Assembly: GCF_004339675.1 (NCBI RefSeq)
Contig: NZ_SLVM01000009.1
Location: 85,679 to 149,678, forward strand
Length of the DNA stretch: 64,000 nucleotides
Reading direction: 5' to 3'
From: Rhodovulum steppense
GTDB lineage: Bacteria; Pseudomonadota; Alphaproteobacteria; Rhodobacterales; Rhodobacteraceae
Positions 24,709 to 34,548 of this stretch are shown here, in pieces. The stretch's first letter is position 1, and every line of letters begins with the position of its first letter. Under the pieces are notes generated by a model. The model was not told where the DNA came from, did not search any database, and saw nothing but the letters and a program-made list of their open reading frames with translations. The translations under genes and the position numbers were made by a program.

Positions 24709-26871
24709 TCAGGTTTCGAAGATCAGCCCGGCCTCGAGGCCGAACCGGAGGTATTCGTCAAGGCGCAGGCGCAGGTTCGTCTCGCGCTGGGGCTGGTGCA
24801 GCAGATGCCAGGCGCCCATCTCGCCCTCGTCGGACGCGCCCTTGCGGATTTCGGGCGGCGCGGAACGGCGCAGTTGCGCATAGGCGGGCGCGCTGGCGGT
24901 CAGCGCCGTGAAACCCGGCACCAGCCAGGGCAGGATGCGGGCGCGGATCAGGTGCCGTTCGGCCAGCGGCACAGGCCCGCCGATTGCGGCGGCGCGCGCC
25001 GCGATGGCCTCGTCGATGGCCAGTTGCGGCTGGCAGCGAAAGCGGCGCGGCACGACCGAGCCCGGCGGCACATAGGAAAAGCGCAGGCATCCCTCTTGCC
25101 GCCGCTCGGCGCGCACGGGCGCCTCGCCGGGGCTGGCGGGGCGGGCGAACAGGATCGCATCCGACACCAGCGGCAGTGCGCGTGCGCGGATGCGGCCGAT
25201 CACGCTTGCCCGCAGGATCGTCACGGCCCCCGCCGGGGTGCTGTCCGCAAGCCCCGCGATGGCCAGTCCCGCGGGGCTGTCGGCGGCGGCGGCGTCAAGG
25301 ATGCTGTCCTCCAGCCGCAGGCTGGCGGTGTCGGTCATCCGCACCGGCCCGAGGATCGAGCGCGCGATACTGACGGAAACGCCCGTGGCCGTGATCCGCA
25401 GGCTGACCGCGCCCGGGCTGGCCGGGTTGCCCAGATCGGTAAAGGACAGCCCCGGGATCAGCGTGACATGCCCGAGGTCCAGCGCGGCCAGCGACACGCC
25501 GCCCTCGGGCACGACCTCCAGCGCGCAGCCATCCAGCACCAGCCCGTTCAGCGTGACGCGGCCCCGGGCCGCGCCGCTGATCGTGACCGGATCGCTGCCG
25601 CGCAGGATCGCGCGCACCCCGTCCGCGCTGCGCAGCCCGATCCCGGCATTCTCGGGCGCGCGGATCGTGGCGGGGGCGGGGTAGATGCCGTTCTCGGTGA
25701 TCTCGACGATGCCGCCCTCGGGGCCGATGCTGTCCAGCGCGTCTTGCAGGCTGGCATGGCCGCTTTCGGGAAAGCGGACCAGCCGCCCCGTGCCCGCGGG
25801 CGGCGGCAGGCTGGCGGCGCGGTTGTATTCGCCGCCACCGATGGGGCCAGGAAAGGCGGTGTGAAAGCTGACCCGCACCTCGCCCCCGGGCGGATCGCGA
25901 AAGGCGATGCGGCCCAGCACGGGATCGACGCGCACGGGCCGCAGGATGCCCGCCGGATCGGGGGGATGGGGGACATGCGCCCAGCCCGCCCCGTCATCGG
26001 ACAGATCGCAGGCGGCGATATCCGAAACCGGCACCGCCGCGCCGCCCACAAAGATGTCGAGAGCGCGCAGCCCGCCCGGCGCGTCGCCGCGGATCCAGGC
26101 GGCGGGCGTGGCGTCCAGCATCCGCCGGGTGATCGCGCCCGGCACGTTCACCGGCCCGGCCAGCGCGGTGATCTCGCGCTCGGCCTCCTGCCGGTTGACC
26201 AGTTGGCGCGGCGCGCCCAGCGGGTCGAACAGAAAGCGCCGGTCATCCACCGCCGTCGCGGGCACAAGGCTCTGGCGCATCGCCTGAAGCCGCCACAGAT
26301 GCAGCCCGACATTGGGCAGGTTGTGCCGCCCGCCGATGCCCCGTCGCCCCTGGCCTTGGGCGATCGAACGGACATCGACCGACCGCGCCCCAATGTCGAA
26401 GGCCCCGCCCAGCCGTTCCAGCGCCAGCGGGTTGCGCAGGTTCGCCGTGGTCTGTGCCCCGGGGCGGGCGACGTTCATGTGCTGGCAACAGGCGGTGCGC
26501 TGGACATATTCCACCGCCGAGGCGGGCCAGCCGGTCACGTCGCGGGCCAGTTGTTCCAGCACCGCCGCGGTGCCCTTGCGACGGCGATAGGCGATGGTGT
26601 TGGCAATCTCGGCCCGGCTGCCCGCCGCCAGCCCCTCGACCGGATGCAGCGTGCGGTAGCCGACCAGCCCGCCGATATAGGGCGCGGCCCAGGGCGCGCA
26701 GGTCTCGATGAACAGGTCGTCAAGCAATTGCTCGATGCTGTCCTCGACCACCGCGCCCTCGCGGGCCAGCACATCGACCAGCGCGGCCAGCGGGCCGCCC
26801 TCCTCGGCATCGCGCAACCGGTGGATCGCGGGCAGCAGCGCATAAAGCGCCTCTGGCGTGACGCGGGTCAT
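24709..26871 (-). CDS. eCIS tail-I-like baseplate protein with beta-helix domain
   Basis: 720 residues. The N-terminal ~200 residues match the tail protein I style of baseplate wedge (LYALLPAIHRLRDAEEGGPL, LFIETCAPWAAPYIGGLVGY, ANTIAYRRRKGTAAVLEQLA). The middle has a segment with beta-helix-like repeats (SLQDALDSIGPEGGIVEITE, NGLVLDGCALEVVPEGGVSL). The C-terminus GAWHLLHQPQRETNLRLRL links to a conserved ending seen beside DUF6519 proteins. Probably connects wedge to fibre. Start overlaps the upstream wedge gene by 4 bp. Confidence 0.75.
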   Translation of the reverse strand: MTRVTPEALYALLPAIHRLRDAEEGGPLAALVDVLAREGAVVEDSIEQLLDDLFIETCAPWAAPYIGGLVGYRTLHPVEGLAAGSRAEIANTIAYRRRKGTAAVLEQLARDVTGWPASAVEYVQRTACCQHMNVARPGAQTTANLRNPLALERLGGAFDIGARSVDVRSIAQGQGRRGIGGRHNLPNVGLHLWRLQAMRQSLVPATAVDDRRFLFDPLGAPRQLVNRQEAEREITALAGPVNVPGAITRRMLDATPAAWIRGDAPGGLRALDIFVGGAAVPVSDIAACDLSDDGAGWAHVPHPPDPAGILRPVRVDPVLGRIAFRDPPGGEVRVSFHTAFPGPIGGGEYNRAASLPPPAGTGRLVRFPESGHASLQDALDSIGPEGGIVEITENGIYPAPATIRAPENAGIGLRSADGVRAILRGSDPVTISGAARGRVTLNGLVLDGCALEVVPEGGVSLAALDLGHVTLIPGLSFTDLGNPASPGAVSLRITATGVSVSIARSILGPVRMTDTASLRLEDSILDAAAADSPAGLAIAGLADSTPAGAVTILRASVIGRIRARALPLVSDAILFARPASPGEAPVRAERRQEGCLRFSYVPPGSVVPRRFRCQPQLAIDEAIAARAAAIGGPVPLAERHLIRARILPWLVPGFTALTASAPAYAQLRRSAPPEIRKGASDEGEMGAWHLLHQPQRETNLRLRLDEYLRFGLEAGLIFET

Positions 26872-29672
26872 GGCATCGGCTCCAGATGGTCGAAGGGCGC
26901 GGGCGAGAGCGTCAGGATCTCGGCCGGAAGCGGTGTGCCGTCGCTGCCCGTGCGGCCCGTGCGTGCGGCAAGCAGCATGTGATCGGTCGGCGTCGATTGC
27001 GGCCCGCTTTCGCGATAGAGCCGGTCGATATCGACCGCGCGCACGCCCGCCACGCCATGCGCTGTTGCGGCGACATCGGACAGCGCGACAGGCTGGGCGA
27101 AATCGCGGTTCTCGAAGGCATAGGCCGCGCGCAGCGCCGTCTCGACCGCCGCCAGAACGCTGGGCGTGTCATGCGCGGGATCGACCGCGACCTTCAGCCC
27201 CAGCCGGAAACGCGCGGGGGCGTAGGACAGAAGCTCGAAGCTTGCCAGCGGGTCGCCATAGGTTCGGTAGGCATCCCCGAGCGCCTTCAGAACCGGCCCC
27301 GAACCGGCCAGCACCGCGCCATCCTCGCCCGCGACGGTGACGACGATCCGGCGGCTTTCCCCCTGCCAGACCCAGCGCGCATCGGCCCGCGCGATGCCCG
27401 GATAGCCCAGCGCGAAATCGCGGTAATCGGTGATCGAGACGATCCGGCCCAGCGTCAGCGTGCGGATCGGCGCGTTGCGCCGCGCGGCCCCGGCGCTTTC
27501 GGGATCGGCGCCGCCGCTGGCCGCGACGGGGTTCGTCACCTCCTTCAGCCCGAGCGGGCGGTCGATTGCCAGCGACAATTGCCCCGCCCGCAGATTGCCC
27601 GCGCGGCCCAGCCCCTTGCGATACTCGGCCTCGATATTGTCGCGCCCCGCGGGCGGCCTTGCACCCGAGATCCCGTCGCCGAAGCGCACCGTGGTTTCAC
27701 CGCTATCGGCCAGCGTCGTGGCAAAGACCCGCGCGGTCGGACCGCGCTGGTAAAGGTCGGGCACCTCGGTCCATTCCACCCCGTCGATGCGGATCCGCAG
27801 GCTCGACGCCACGCCCGTTTCGGTCGAGGCGACCAGATGCGTCACCGGCGCCTGTTTCAGCGCAAAGCGCTGGAAGGGCTGCGCGGGATCGCCCGCGCCC
27901 AGGATCTCGGACGCCCCCTCGCCATGCGAGGCGCGCGCGATATTGCCGTGGATCACCGCGCTGGCCCGGTCGAGGGGGGACAGGATCGGGTCCGCCAGCG
28001 TGATCCGGCCGTGCAGCGGATCGGACGGGTCGAAACCCGCGATCCGGTGACGCTGGACGATGGCGGGGCTGGTCTCGTCGGCCGCAACCGCTGGCAACTG
28101 GCCGCGCAGGGCCAGCGTCAGGGCCAGCCGTCCCTCGGGATCGGTCACAAGCCACAGGCCAAGCAGCGGCGCGGCGGGGGCGAACAGGACCGCCTGGACC
28201 GTCAGCCGCGTGCCGCGCGGCAGGCTGTCGAGCGTGCCATCGGCGCGCAGCACCGTCAGCCGGGCAATCGCGGTCTCGACCTGCGCGCGGCGGCCTTTCA
28301 GATAGACGAGGCGACCCTCGGGCAGGTCGGGCACAACCCCGTCCAGCGTGATATCGGCGCCATGCAGGAAATCGCGTTCGGGGGTTTCGGCCAGCGCCAG
28401 TTCCTCGCTGCCGCCATGCACGGCAACCCGGCGGTAATCGCCCGCGAAATCCGCGACCCAGCCGGAGCGATCCGGGGTCAGCACCGTGGCACGCCCGCTG
28501 ATCGCATAGCGCGCCTCGGCCTCGGCGGTGACGGATGCGATGCGGAAAAGCTGGGGCGCGGCGCCGGGGCTGCTGAGGACCGCCCAGCCGCCGGGCGTGA
28601 ACTCGCGGTGGACGGTATCGAGCACGATGCGCGTATCCGCCTGACGCCCGGCGAAATCCCAGTCGCCGACATTGCCGCTGCTGCCGGTGATCGGCGAGGG
28701 CGAATTTTCCGGGGCCGTTCCCACATAGCCAAAGGCCGTGCGGGTCGAGGCGGACAGGACGGCCGGATGCGGCGCGTTATGGCCGAAAAGCGCGGTCGGG
28801 CGGCGGAGGGCATAGACGCGGTGCACGGGCTCATCCTCGCCCGCGGGGCTGACCGGGCCAAGCGCGCCCGCCCATTCGATCCATGTGCGGTCAAGCGCGA
28901 GATCGGGCGCGACGCGGGTCAGCCGCCGCACCGCCCAAAGCGCCGAGCCGGTGGAAAACCCGGGCCAGCCGCTGTCGAAGCGTTGCGGGTGGACGATCAG
29001 GATCGCGTCACCGGGCGCCAGCCCCGTCGCCTGCCCGGCAAGCCAGGTGCCGGTGTCGCCCTCGGCCAGCGTCACGCGCCGGTTCTGCCGCGGGCGCATC
29101 CGGTTCCAGGCGACGCGGGCTTCCAGATCGGCCAGCGTTTCAAAGACCTGCGCGGTCTCGTCGGGGCCGGGCGTGCTTTGTACGCGGGTCCCGGCGGGGA
29201 TGGTCAGTTCGGCCACATCCGGCGCGGCACCGGGCGGATCCTCCATCAGGAAGACCAGATCGGTTTCGGCGGCCGATCCCGGATGCAGCCGGTAGCCGAT
29301 CAGCCGGGCGATCTCGGCAATCGAGAACCGCTCGGTGGCGGTGCCGATATAGGCTTCGGTCGCGTGGCGCTCGTTGTAGAAGGTCAGGACATCCAGCACC
29401 GACGCCCAGGCGTCGATCAGCGCGATGGTGAAATCGTCATCCGCCCGCGTGCCCAGCCGGGCCAGCGCGGGCAGGGTGGATGACGCAAGCCGGGCCAGCA
29501 TCGAGGCCTTGAAATCGCCATGCAGGCCCGTCCGGGTCTGGATCCGGCCCAGGTCGGGGCGGTTTTCGACCGGTCGCGGGGTGGACAGCGTGACGCCCTC
29601 GCAGCAGCGGCAGGCATCGCCGGGCGCGGCGGGAGTATCGGGATGGCCGATGCGGATCGGGGCGTCGGTCAT
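26868..29672 (-). CDS. Putative baseplate assembly protein (J-like, second copy)
   Basis: 934 residues. Wedge protein of the contractile particle baseplate, related to phage Mu/P2 J and Afp11/12-type proteins. Visible blocks are a Cys-rich N-terminus (CRCCEGVTL), TRADDDFTIALIDAWASVLD, LTFYNERHATEAYIGTATER, TVRFGDGISGARPPAGRDNI and ADARWVWQGESRRIVVTVAG. It follows a smaller J-like protein (29669-32233) and the two probably form the wedge heterodimer around the gp25 ring. ATGA coupling on both sides. Confidence 0.85.
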   Translation of the reverse strand: MTDAPIRIGHPDTPAAPGDACRCCEGVTLSTPRPVENRPDLGRIQTRTGLHGDFKASMLARLASSTLPALARLGTRADDDFTIALIDAWASVLDVLTFYNERHATEAYIGTATERFSIAEIARLIGYRLHPGSAAETDLVFLMEDPPGAAPDVAELTIPAGTRVQSTPGPDETAQVFETLADLEARVAWNRMRPRQNRRVTLAEGDTGTWLAGQATGLAPGDAILIVHPQRFDSGWPGFSTGSALWAVRRLTRVAPDLALDRTWIEWAGALGPVSPAGEDEPVHRVYALRRPTALFGHNAPHPAVLSASTRTAFGYVGTAPENSPSPITGSSGNVGDWDFAGRQADTRIVLDTVHREFTPGGWAVLSSPGAAPQLFRIASVTAEAEARYAISGRATVLTPDRSGWVADFAGDYRRVAVHGGSEELALAETPERDFLHGADITLDGVVPDLPEGRLVYLKGRRAQVETAIARLTVLRADGTLDSLPRGTRLTVQAVLFAPAAPLLGLWLVTDPEGRLALTLALRGQLPAVAADETSPAIVQRHRIAGFDPSDPLHGRITLADPILSPLDRASAVIHGNIARASHGEGASEILGAGDPAQPFQRFALKQAPVTHLVASTETGVASSLRIRIDGVEWTEVPDLYQRGPTARVFATTLADSGETTVRFGDGISGARPPAGRDNIEAEYRKGLGRAGNLRAGQLSLAIDRPLGLKEVTNPVAASGGADPESAGAARRNAPIRTLTLGRIVSITDYRDFALGYPGIARADARWVWQGESRRIVVTVAGEDGAVLAGSGPVLKALGDAYRTYGDPLASFELLSYAPARFRLGLKVAVDPAHDTPSVLAAVETALRAAYAFENRDFAQPVALSDVAATAHGVAGVRAVDIDRLYRESGPQSTPTDHMLLAARTGRTGSDGTPLPAEILTLSPAPFDHLEPMP

Positions 29673-32233
29673 TTGCCGCCTCCCATGGTGATGGCAAGCG
29701 AACCGCGTTCGGGGAAGTTGCGGTCATTCTCGCATTGCGCGATTTCCAGCCGCCCCATCCGGATCACGCCGTCTTCCAGCGGTTTGGTCGCGGTCGTGCC
29801 GCGGCGGCGGAACGTGGTCGCCTTGACCGATGTCACCCCCTCGACACCCATCGCCGCAGCATGGATCCGGCTCAGCCAGACCGGATCGCCAAAGCTGAAA
29901 TTGTCGGGGTGGAACAGGCCCTTGCGCCCGCCCGGCAGGCGCGCGCTTGACAGCATGTCCAGCACCTCGCGCCGGATCCCGGCCCGGAAATGGTCGGGAC
30001 CGGCACAGACGAACAGCGCGATTTCCAGCGCGACAAAGCGCGGCGCGTCGATCTGAAGATCGTAGCCCGCCATGCGGTAGCGGTCGAGGAACTCGGCCAG
30101 TTCGGCGCGGAACTCCGGCGTCACGGGCCGCCCGCCGAAGCGGTCCACCGTGACGAAGACGGTATGGCCATGCCCGTTCCAGCGGAAGGTGGCGACCGCG
30201 CGCTGCACGTCGGGGTGGCGCCGCGCCATCTCGCCGTAATCGGCCTCGGTCACCGCGCGTTCCTGGCGGCGATAGGCAAAGGGGGCGGCGGCGCGGACCT
30301 CGTCCATGGTTTCGGGGCCCAGCCCGCCCGTGGCGGGCAGCGGGTTCGTCACCGCCTCGATCCCGCCCTTGTCGGTGATGACATGGGCAATCGCGCCCGC
30401 GCCCACATTGCCCTCGGGGCCGTTGCCCACCCGGTAGCGCGCGGCGAACCCCGTGCCCGCGTTCGGCCGCCGTCCGTTCAGATCGTCGCCAAAGCGGATC
30501 CGGGCACGGCCGTCGCGTTCGGTCTCGACCACGAAATGGCGATCTTCGGCAAAGGAGTTCAAGACATCCGCCCGCGCCTGCCAGTTGTCATGGGCCGGGC
30601 TGTCATCGGTCAGGGTGACGGCGGGCGCGCGGGCGGCCAGCGGCTGGTGGATCGCGGCATGGGCGGACCGGGTGGCCAGCGGGTCATGGGCCACCGCATC
30701 GCCCGTCACGCTGTCGCGGATCACGGCGGCCTGCGTGACGGGGCCAAGCGCCAGAAGGGGGGCGAACCGGGGCGGCACGGGCCGGGGGTCGGGGCGGGTG
30801 CAGGGATCGCCCGTGGGCGCGGGCACAAGGCTCAGATGCGGCTCGGGCACGCGGCCGAGCGGCTCGTTCGCGATGCTGCGGCCATGATCGGCCAGCACGA
30901 TATTTCCCAAGGCGTGGCTGACCCCCGTCACCACCCCGCCCCCTGCCGCATCGTCGCGCCGGGCCGACAGGCAGAGCTCAAAGGGCAGGGCGTCTTCCTC
31001 GGCCCAGCGGATTTCGGTGATCCGGGCGGGATCTGCGCCGGGCTCCAGCGGCAGCGGGTCGGTCAGCCCGGCCTGCACCGCGGTCAGGCGCACCGCATGG
31101 CGCCGCGTCGGGTCGGCATCGGCGGCACGCCCCGTCCTCGGCCCCAGCCCTTCGGCAAGCACAAGGATGTCGCCGGGCGCCAGATGGGGGAAATCGCCCG
31201 CCAGCGTGGCCCGCGTGGCACCCCTGGGCAGGCAACATTCGTCGCTGCCCCAGGTGTAGAAATCGATCCGGTCATGCGCGGGCCGGAAGGTGCCGCGATG
31301 CAGCGGCTCGAACACCTGCGGGTCGCGGTCCAGCGCGCGGTCGCGCTGGTCGGGCGTCAGAACCGGGTCGAAGCCGGGCAGGCGGGTGAGGAATTGCAGA
31401 TCGGCCGGTTCGGCCGTGACCTCGGCCGTGACGCGGACCTGCACCCAGACCCGGGCATTCGCGCCGTCATGCATCCGGTAATCGACCAGCCGGGCATGGC
31501 GGCGCACCGAGGATCGCCGCCGCGCGGTCGCCAGATAGCTTTCGGTGGCCACCGCATCCTGCGCATAGCTCAGCCGGTCGCCGGTATAGGCCAGCATCTC
31601 GACCAGCGCGATGCCCAGATCGGCCGGGTTGCGTTCGCGCCAGTCAGGCATGATCTGCGCCATCCGGCCCAGCATCAGGCGGCGGAAGCTGCGGTAATCC
31701 TTGGCAAGATAGCTGATCGCGGGGGGCGAATGTGCGTCCTCGGGGCAGTCTGTGCGCGGCGCGCAGTCGAAATCGGTCGCGCATTCCACCTTGAACGAGA
31801 AGTCTATCTCGGCCAGCAGCCGGTCGATCCCGTCGGGTGGCGACAGCGGGTCGCCCGCGCGGGTCAGCCGAAGCCGGTAGCGCGCGTGATCGCCCTGGCT
31901 GTCGGTGCGGATCACCAGCGTCGCGGCCTGCGCCCCGGGGTCCAGCGTGGCCAGATGGGCGATCAGCCCCGGCTCGGCCAGCGCGGGGTCGGGCGCGTCG
32001 GCGCGGGTGATCCAGAGCAGGCCGACGCCGGTGATCCGCTCGCCGCCCGAAAGCTCCAGATCGTCCAGCGTCAGGGCGGGTGCCGTGCGCAGGAAGCGCA
32101 GCAGGAGCGTGCGCTGGCGCGGCGTGTCGGCGGGCGCCTCGCCATCCAGGACTTCAAGGAAGTCGATGCCGTTCAGCGGTGGGTTCGCCAGCACCAGTTC
32201 GCGCCGTCGGGGATGGCAGCACCGATAGATCAT
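29669..32233 (-). CDS. Putative baseplate assembly protein (J-like, first copy)
   Basis: 854 residues. The start MIYRCCHPRRRELVLANPPL and the blocks ISYLAKDYRSFRRLMLGRMA, NPADLGIALVEMLAYTGDRL and SYAQDAVATESYLATARRRS are characteristic of the putative baseplate assembly family. The C-terminal half includes FGDDLNGRRPNAGTGFAARY and AVTEADYGEMARRHPDVQRA, the J-like domain. Structural wedge component in the cytoplasmic assembly and the finished particle. Its ATG overlaps the gp25 stop. Confidence 0.87.
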   Translation of the reverse strand: MIYRCCHPRRRELVLANPPLNGIDFLEVLDGEAPADTPRQRTLLLRFLRTAPALTLDDLELSGGERITGVGLLWITRADAPDPALAEPGLIAHLATLDPGAQAATLVIRTDSQGDHARYRLRLTRAGDPLSPPDGIDRLLAEIDFSFKVECATDFDCAPRTDCPEDAHSPPAISYLAKDYRSFRRLMLGRMAQIMPDWRERNPADLGIALVEMLAYTGDRLSYAQDAVATESYLATARRRSSVRRHARLVDYRMHDGANARVWVQVRVTAEVTAEPADLQFLTRLPGFDPVLTPDQRDRALDRDPQVFEPLHRGTFRPAHDRIDFYTWGSDECCLPRGATRATLAGDFPHLAPGDILVLAEGLGPRTGRAADADPTRRHAVRLTAVQAGLTDPLPLEPGADPARITEIRWAEEDALPFELCLSARRDDAAGGGVVTGVSHALGNIVLADHGRSIANEPLGRVPEPHLSLVPAPTGDPCTRPDPRPVPPRFAPLLALGPVTQAAVIRDSVTGDAVAHDPLATRSAHAAIHQPLAARAPAVTLTDDSPAHDNWQARADVLNSFAEDRHFVVETERDGRARIRFGDDLNGRRPNAGTGFAARYRVGNGPEGNVGAGAIAHVITDKGGIEAVTNPLPATGGLGPETMDEVRAAAPFAYRRQERAVTEADYGEMARRHPDVQRAVATFRWNGHGHTVFVTVDRFGGRPVTPEFRAELAEFLDRYRMAGYDLQIDAPRFVALEIALFVCAGPDHFRAGIRREVLDMLSSARLPGGRKGLFHPDNFSFGDPVWLSRIHAAAMGVEGVTSVKATTFRRRGTTATKPLEDGVIRMGRLEIAQCENDRNFPERGSLAITMGGGK

Positions 32234-32592
32234 GTCCCCGTCTCCAGCGCGAATTCGGCCAGTTCCTGCCCCTCGCGGCCGCGCAGCCGATAGGCGATGC
32301 GGATGCGCAGGGTGGATTCCTCGGCTTGCGTTTCGACGGCGTCGATCTCGATGCGCTGGCCAAGATATTGTTGCAGCGCGCCGCGGATCAGGAATTCGGC
32401 GGTGGCCGCGGCCTCGGGGCTCGCGGCGGCAAAGACCAGTTGCAGCACGCCCGCGCCGAAATCGGGGCGGTTCACCCGCTCGCCGGGATTGGTGAACAGG
32501 ATCTGCTCGATCAGGTCGCGAATGTGCTTGGCCTCGGCGGCGCGTGCGGTGCGTTCCGATCCGTCGAAATGATAGGGAAAGTCGATCTGCAT
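32230..32592 (-). CDS. gp25-like baseplate wedge protein
   Basis: 120 residues, the usual gp25/GPW size. The core-bundle signature is present: FPYHFDGSERTARAAEAKHI, RDLIEQILFTNPGERVNRPD and FGAGVLQLVFAA (the NxxGERxxxPxFG motif common to T4 gp25, Afp9 and TssE). It nucleates sheath polymerisation on the baseplate. Found between the PAAR-like tip gene and the J-like wedge genes, as in other eCIS clusters. Confidence 0.95.
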   Translation of the reverse strand: MQIDFPYHFDGSERTARAAEAKHIRDLIEQILFTNPGERVNRPDFGAGVLQLVFAAASPEAAATAEFLIRGALQQYLGQRIEIDAVETQAEESTLRIRIAYRLRGREGQELAEFALETGT

Positions 32593-32596
32593 CGCC

Positions 32597-32899
32597 TCAA
32601 CTCCCGATCACGCGGGTCTGGGCCATCACCGGGATCATCGGCGACCCCGTCGGCGTCGTGGTCGAGACGCTGTCCATCAGCACCACGGGTTGGCCGCCCG
32701 CAAAGACCCGCGTTGCCGCGACAAGGTAGCTGCCCGTGACGCAGGGGATCGCGGCGCAGCCGGTGATCGCCCAGGGGCCGGGCTGGGTCGCGACCGGCTG
32801 GCCCGAGACCAGAACGCGCGCAAAGGGCGCGGTGGGCGTGGCCGGGCCGCCATGGGTGCAGGTGACGACCGCGCCAAGATGCAGGATGGGTCCGGGCAT
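32597..32899 (-). CDS. PAAR-like spike-tip protein
   Basis: 100 residues. MPGPILHLGAVVTCTHGGPA and VLVSGQPVATQPGPWAITGC have the short Gly/Pro turns of PAAR-like tip proteins, and ARVFAGGQPVVLMDSVSTT-type repeats follow. Cys13, His15 and two Cys in CAAIPC could bind a metal, as PAAR proteins do. Adjacent to the OB-fold spike gene, so it probably caps the spike and pierces the target membrane. It starts 11 bp after the spike stop. Confidence 0.82.
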   Translation of the reverse strand: MPGPILHLGAVVTCTHGGPATPTAPFARVLVSGQPVATQPGPWAITGCAAIPCVTGSYLVAATRVFAGGQPVVLMDSVSTTTPTGSPMIPVMAQTRVIGS

Positions 32900-32910
32900 G
32901 GCGTTCCTCC

Positions 32911-33420
32911 TCAGATCACGGTCAGGGCGCCGTTGTTGACGGTGACGGTCGGGCCGATCAGCGTGATCGAGGCGCCGCGGCCGTTCTGGATGTAGATGCC
33001 GGTATCGTTCACGATCAGCGAGGCACCCGCAGTCGTCTTGATGACGATGCCCCCGGTGGGGCCGGGCAGGTCGGTCACCGTGACGCCGTTCTGGCCCACG
33101 GTCTGCATCGTCAGTGCCGACAGCGCGGGCGGCGTCATCAGGTGCAGCGCGGGCACCTCGGCGGCCGAGCCGAAGAAGCAGCCCGACCAGATCGGATGGT
33201 CGGGATCGCCCTGTTCGAACTCGATCCAGACGCCCGCGCCGATCGGCGGCACCGCGACCGATCCGGTCTGAAGCCCGGCCACCGGAAAGCAGGGCATCGC
33301 CCAACTGCTGAGCGCCACCGACGAGACATCGGTCACCATGGCCTGGATGCGGCCCATCATCATCGGGTCCACATTGTTCAGCACCGTGCCGCGATATTTC
33401 CCGTAATAGCGTTGCGTCAT
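32911..33420 (-). CDS. Baseplate spike protein (gpV/VgrG OB-fold type)
   Basis: 169 residues. MTQRYYGKYRGTVLNNVDPM is the typical start of gpV/Afp8-C OB-fold domains, followed by GRIQAMVTDVSS, WAMPCFPVAGLQTGSVAVPP and GAGVWIEFEQGDPDHPIWSG. The last ~60 residues (GGIVIKTTAGASLIVNDTGI) form the repetitive beta-prism needle. It trimerises under the tube and holds the PAAR-like tip. Separate from the hub gene here, whereas in VgrG the two are fused. Confidence 0.92.
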   Translation of the reverse strand: MTQRYYGKYRGTVLNNVDPMMMGRIQAMVTDVSSVALSSWAMPCFPVAGLQTGSVAVPPIGAGVWIEFEQGDPDHPIWSGCFFGSAAEVPALHLMTPPALSALTMQTVGQNGVTVTDLPGPTGGIVIKTTAGASLIVNDTGIYIQNGRGASITLIGPTVTVNNGALTVI

Positions 33421-34544
33421 GCCGGCACCGATGCCTGGGTGGGCAGAAGCCCGTTGCGTTTCAGGGTAAAGCCCTGGCTGTAGCTGCCGCGCCGGATCTC
33501 GTGGGTGACGCTGGCGACGTAATGCACCCCGTCAAAGGCCGTGCCCGCGCCCCGCACCCCCACCAGCCCGCGTGCTTTCAGGATGCGGCCATAGCGCAGC
33601 ACGTCGATCCGGCCCCGGCCGGTGACCGCGTCCGAATGGCGCGCGGCATGGGCAAAGCCGCGGGCCAGCGCCTCGATCGGGTTCATCCGCGCGGTGTCGG
33701 TCAGCCGCCGGATCTTCGGCGGCAGCGGCGGGATCGCGCCCAGGGGTGGATGAAACGGGATCGCGGACGGGATCGGAATGGGGATCGGCGCGCGGGTCTC
33801 GCGGTTCTGGATGAAGACCACCGGCATCTCGGTGCCGTCCTTGTCGAAGGTGAAGCGCAGTTCCTGGGCATTGGTGGCGCTGCCTGAATCGATGGTCAGC
33901 GCGGGCTGTATCGCGCCGATCCGCACCTCTGGCCCCCAATAGGCAAAGCTGGTGGCCGGTGCGGGGCCCGGTTTCATGAAGAAGGTGTAGCCCGCCGCAT
34001 CGGCCAACGCGCGGATATAGGCCAGGTCGGTATCCTGGTGGCGCGGGATGCGGTCTGTCGGCAGCGGCGGCCCCTCGACCGAGGGGATCACCTGCGGGAT
34101 CACGCCAAGCCAGGCGTATTTCGCAAGGATCATCGCGACGCGGGCAAAGGGCGGCATCGCGGGATAGGGCAGGCCCGAGAAATCGACGATCTCCATCGCC
34201 GCAGTCAGATCCTTGCCCTGCACGCTGAGCGTTCCGGGTGCCCCGCCCGTGCCGGGGGTCAGCGCGGTGCGGGTGACCACGCCGTTGATCAGCGTGCTGG
34301 CCTGCCCGTTCACCGTGGCCACCAGCGCCACCCGCAGGATCGGCAGCGCCGAGCCGCCCGCCAGCAGGAAGACGGTGTTCAGCGGCGAGTCCTTCTCGAC
34401 CGCGAATTCCATCGAGAACCCGCTTTGCGTCTCGCCCGAATTGTCCTCGATGCTGACCGATTGCAGGGCATCGACGACCGAGGCCGGGGCGGGCACCGGG
34501 ATGCCCGGGCCGAACAGCAGCGTCAGGTCGATGCCCTTGATCAT
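33417..34544 (-). CDS. Baseplate hub protein (gpD/gp27-like)
   Basis: 375 residues. Late-control-D-like hub: FGPGIPVPAPASVVDALQSV, GFSMEFAVEKDSPLNTVFL, LSVQGKDLTAAMEIVDFSG, DTDLAYIRALADAAGYTFFM (the classic hub segment) and VHYVASVTHEIRRGSYSQGF. It connects the tube to the spike. The MIKGIDLTLL start has GAGGAA suitably upstream; the frame's longer extension is an Arg-rich shadow. Followed by the spike gene with a 4-bp overlap. Confidence 0.92.
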   Translation of the reverse strand: MIKGIDLTLLFGPGIPVPAPASVVDALQSVSIEDNSGETQSGFSMEFAVEKDSPLNTVFLLAGGSALPILRVALVATVNGQASTLINGVVTRTALTPGTGGAPGTLSVQGKDLTAAMEIVDFSGLPYPAMPPFARVAMILAKYAWLGVIPQVIPSVEGPPLPTDRIPRHQDTDLAYIRALADAAGYTFFMKPGPAPATSFAYWGPEVRIGAIQPALTIDSGSATNAQELRFTFDKDGTEMPVVFIQNRETRAPIPIPIPSAIPFHPPLGAIPPLPPKIRRLTDTARMNPIEALARGFAHAARHSDAVTGRGRIDVLRYGRILKARGLVGVRGAGTAFDGVHYVASVTHEIRRGSYSQGFTLKRNGLLPTQASVPA

Positions 34545-34548
34545 GGCG

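Noticed and set aside
22793..24883. A 696-codon plus-strand open frame inside the DUF6519 region
   Set aside because: Antisense to the 1128-residue protein, with low-complexity Arg/Asp/Gly composition and no start context.
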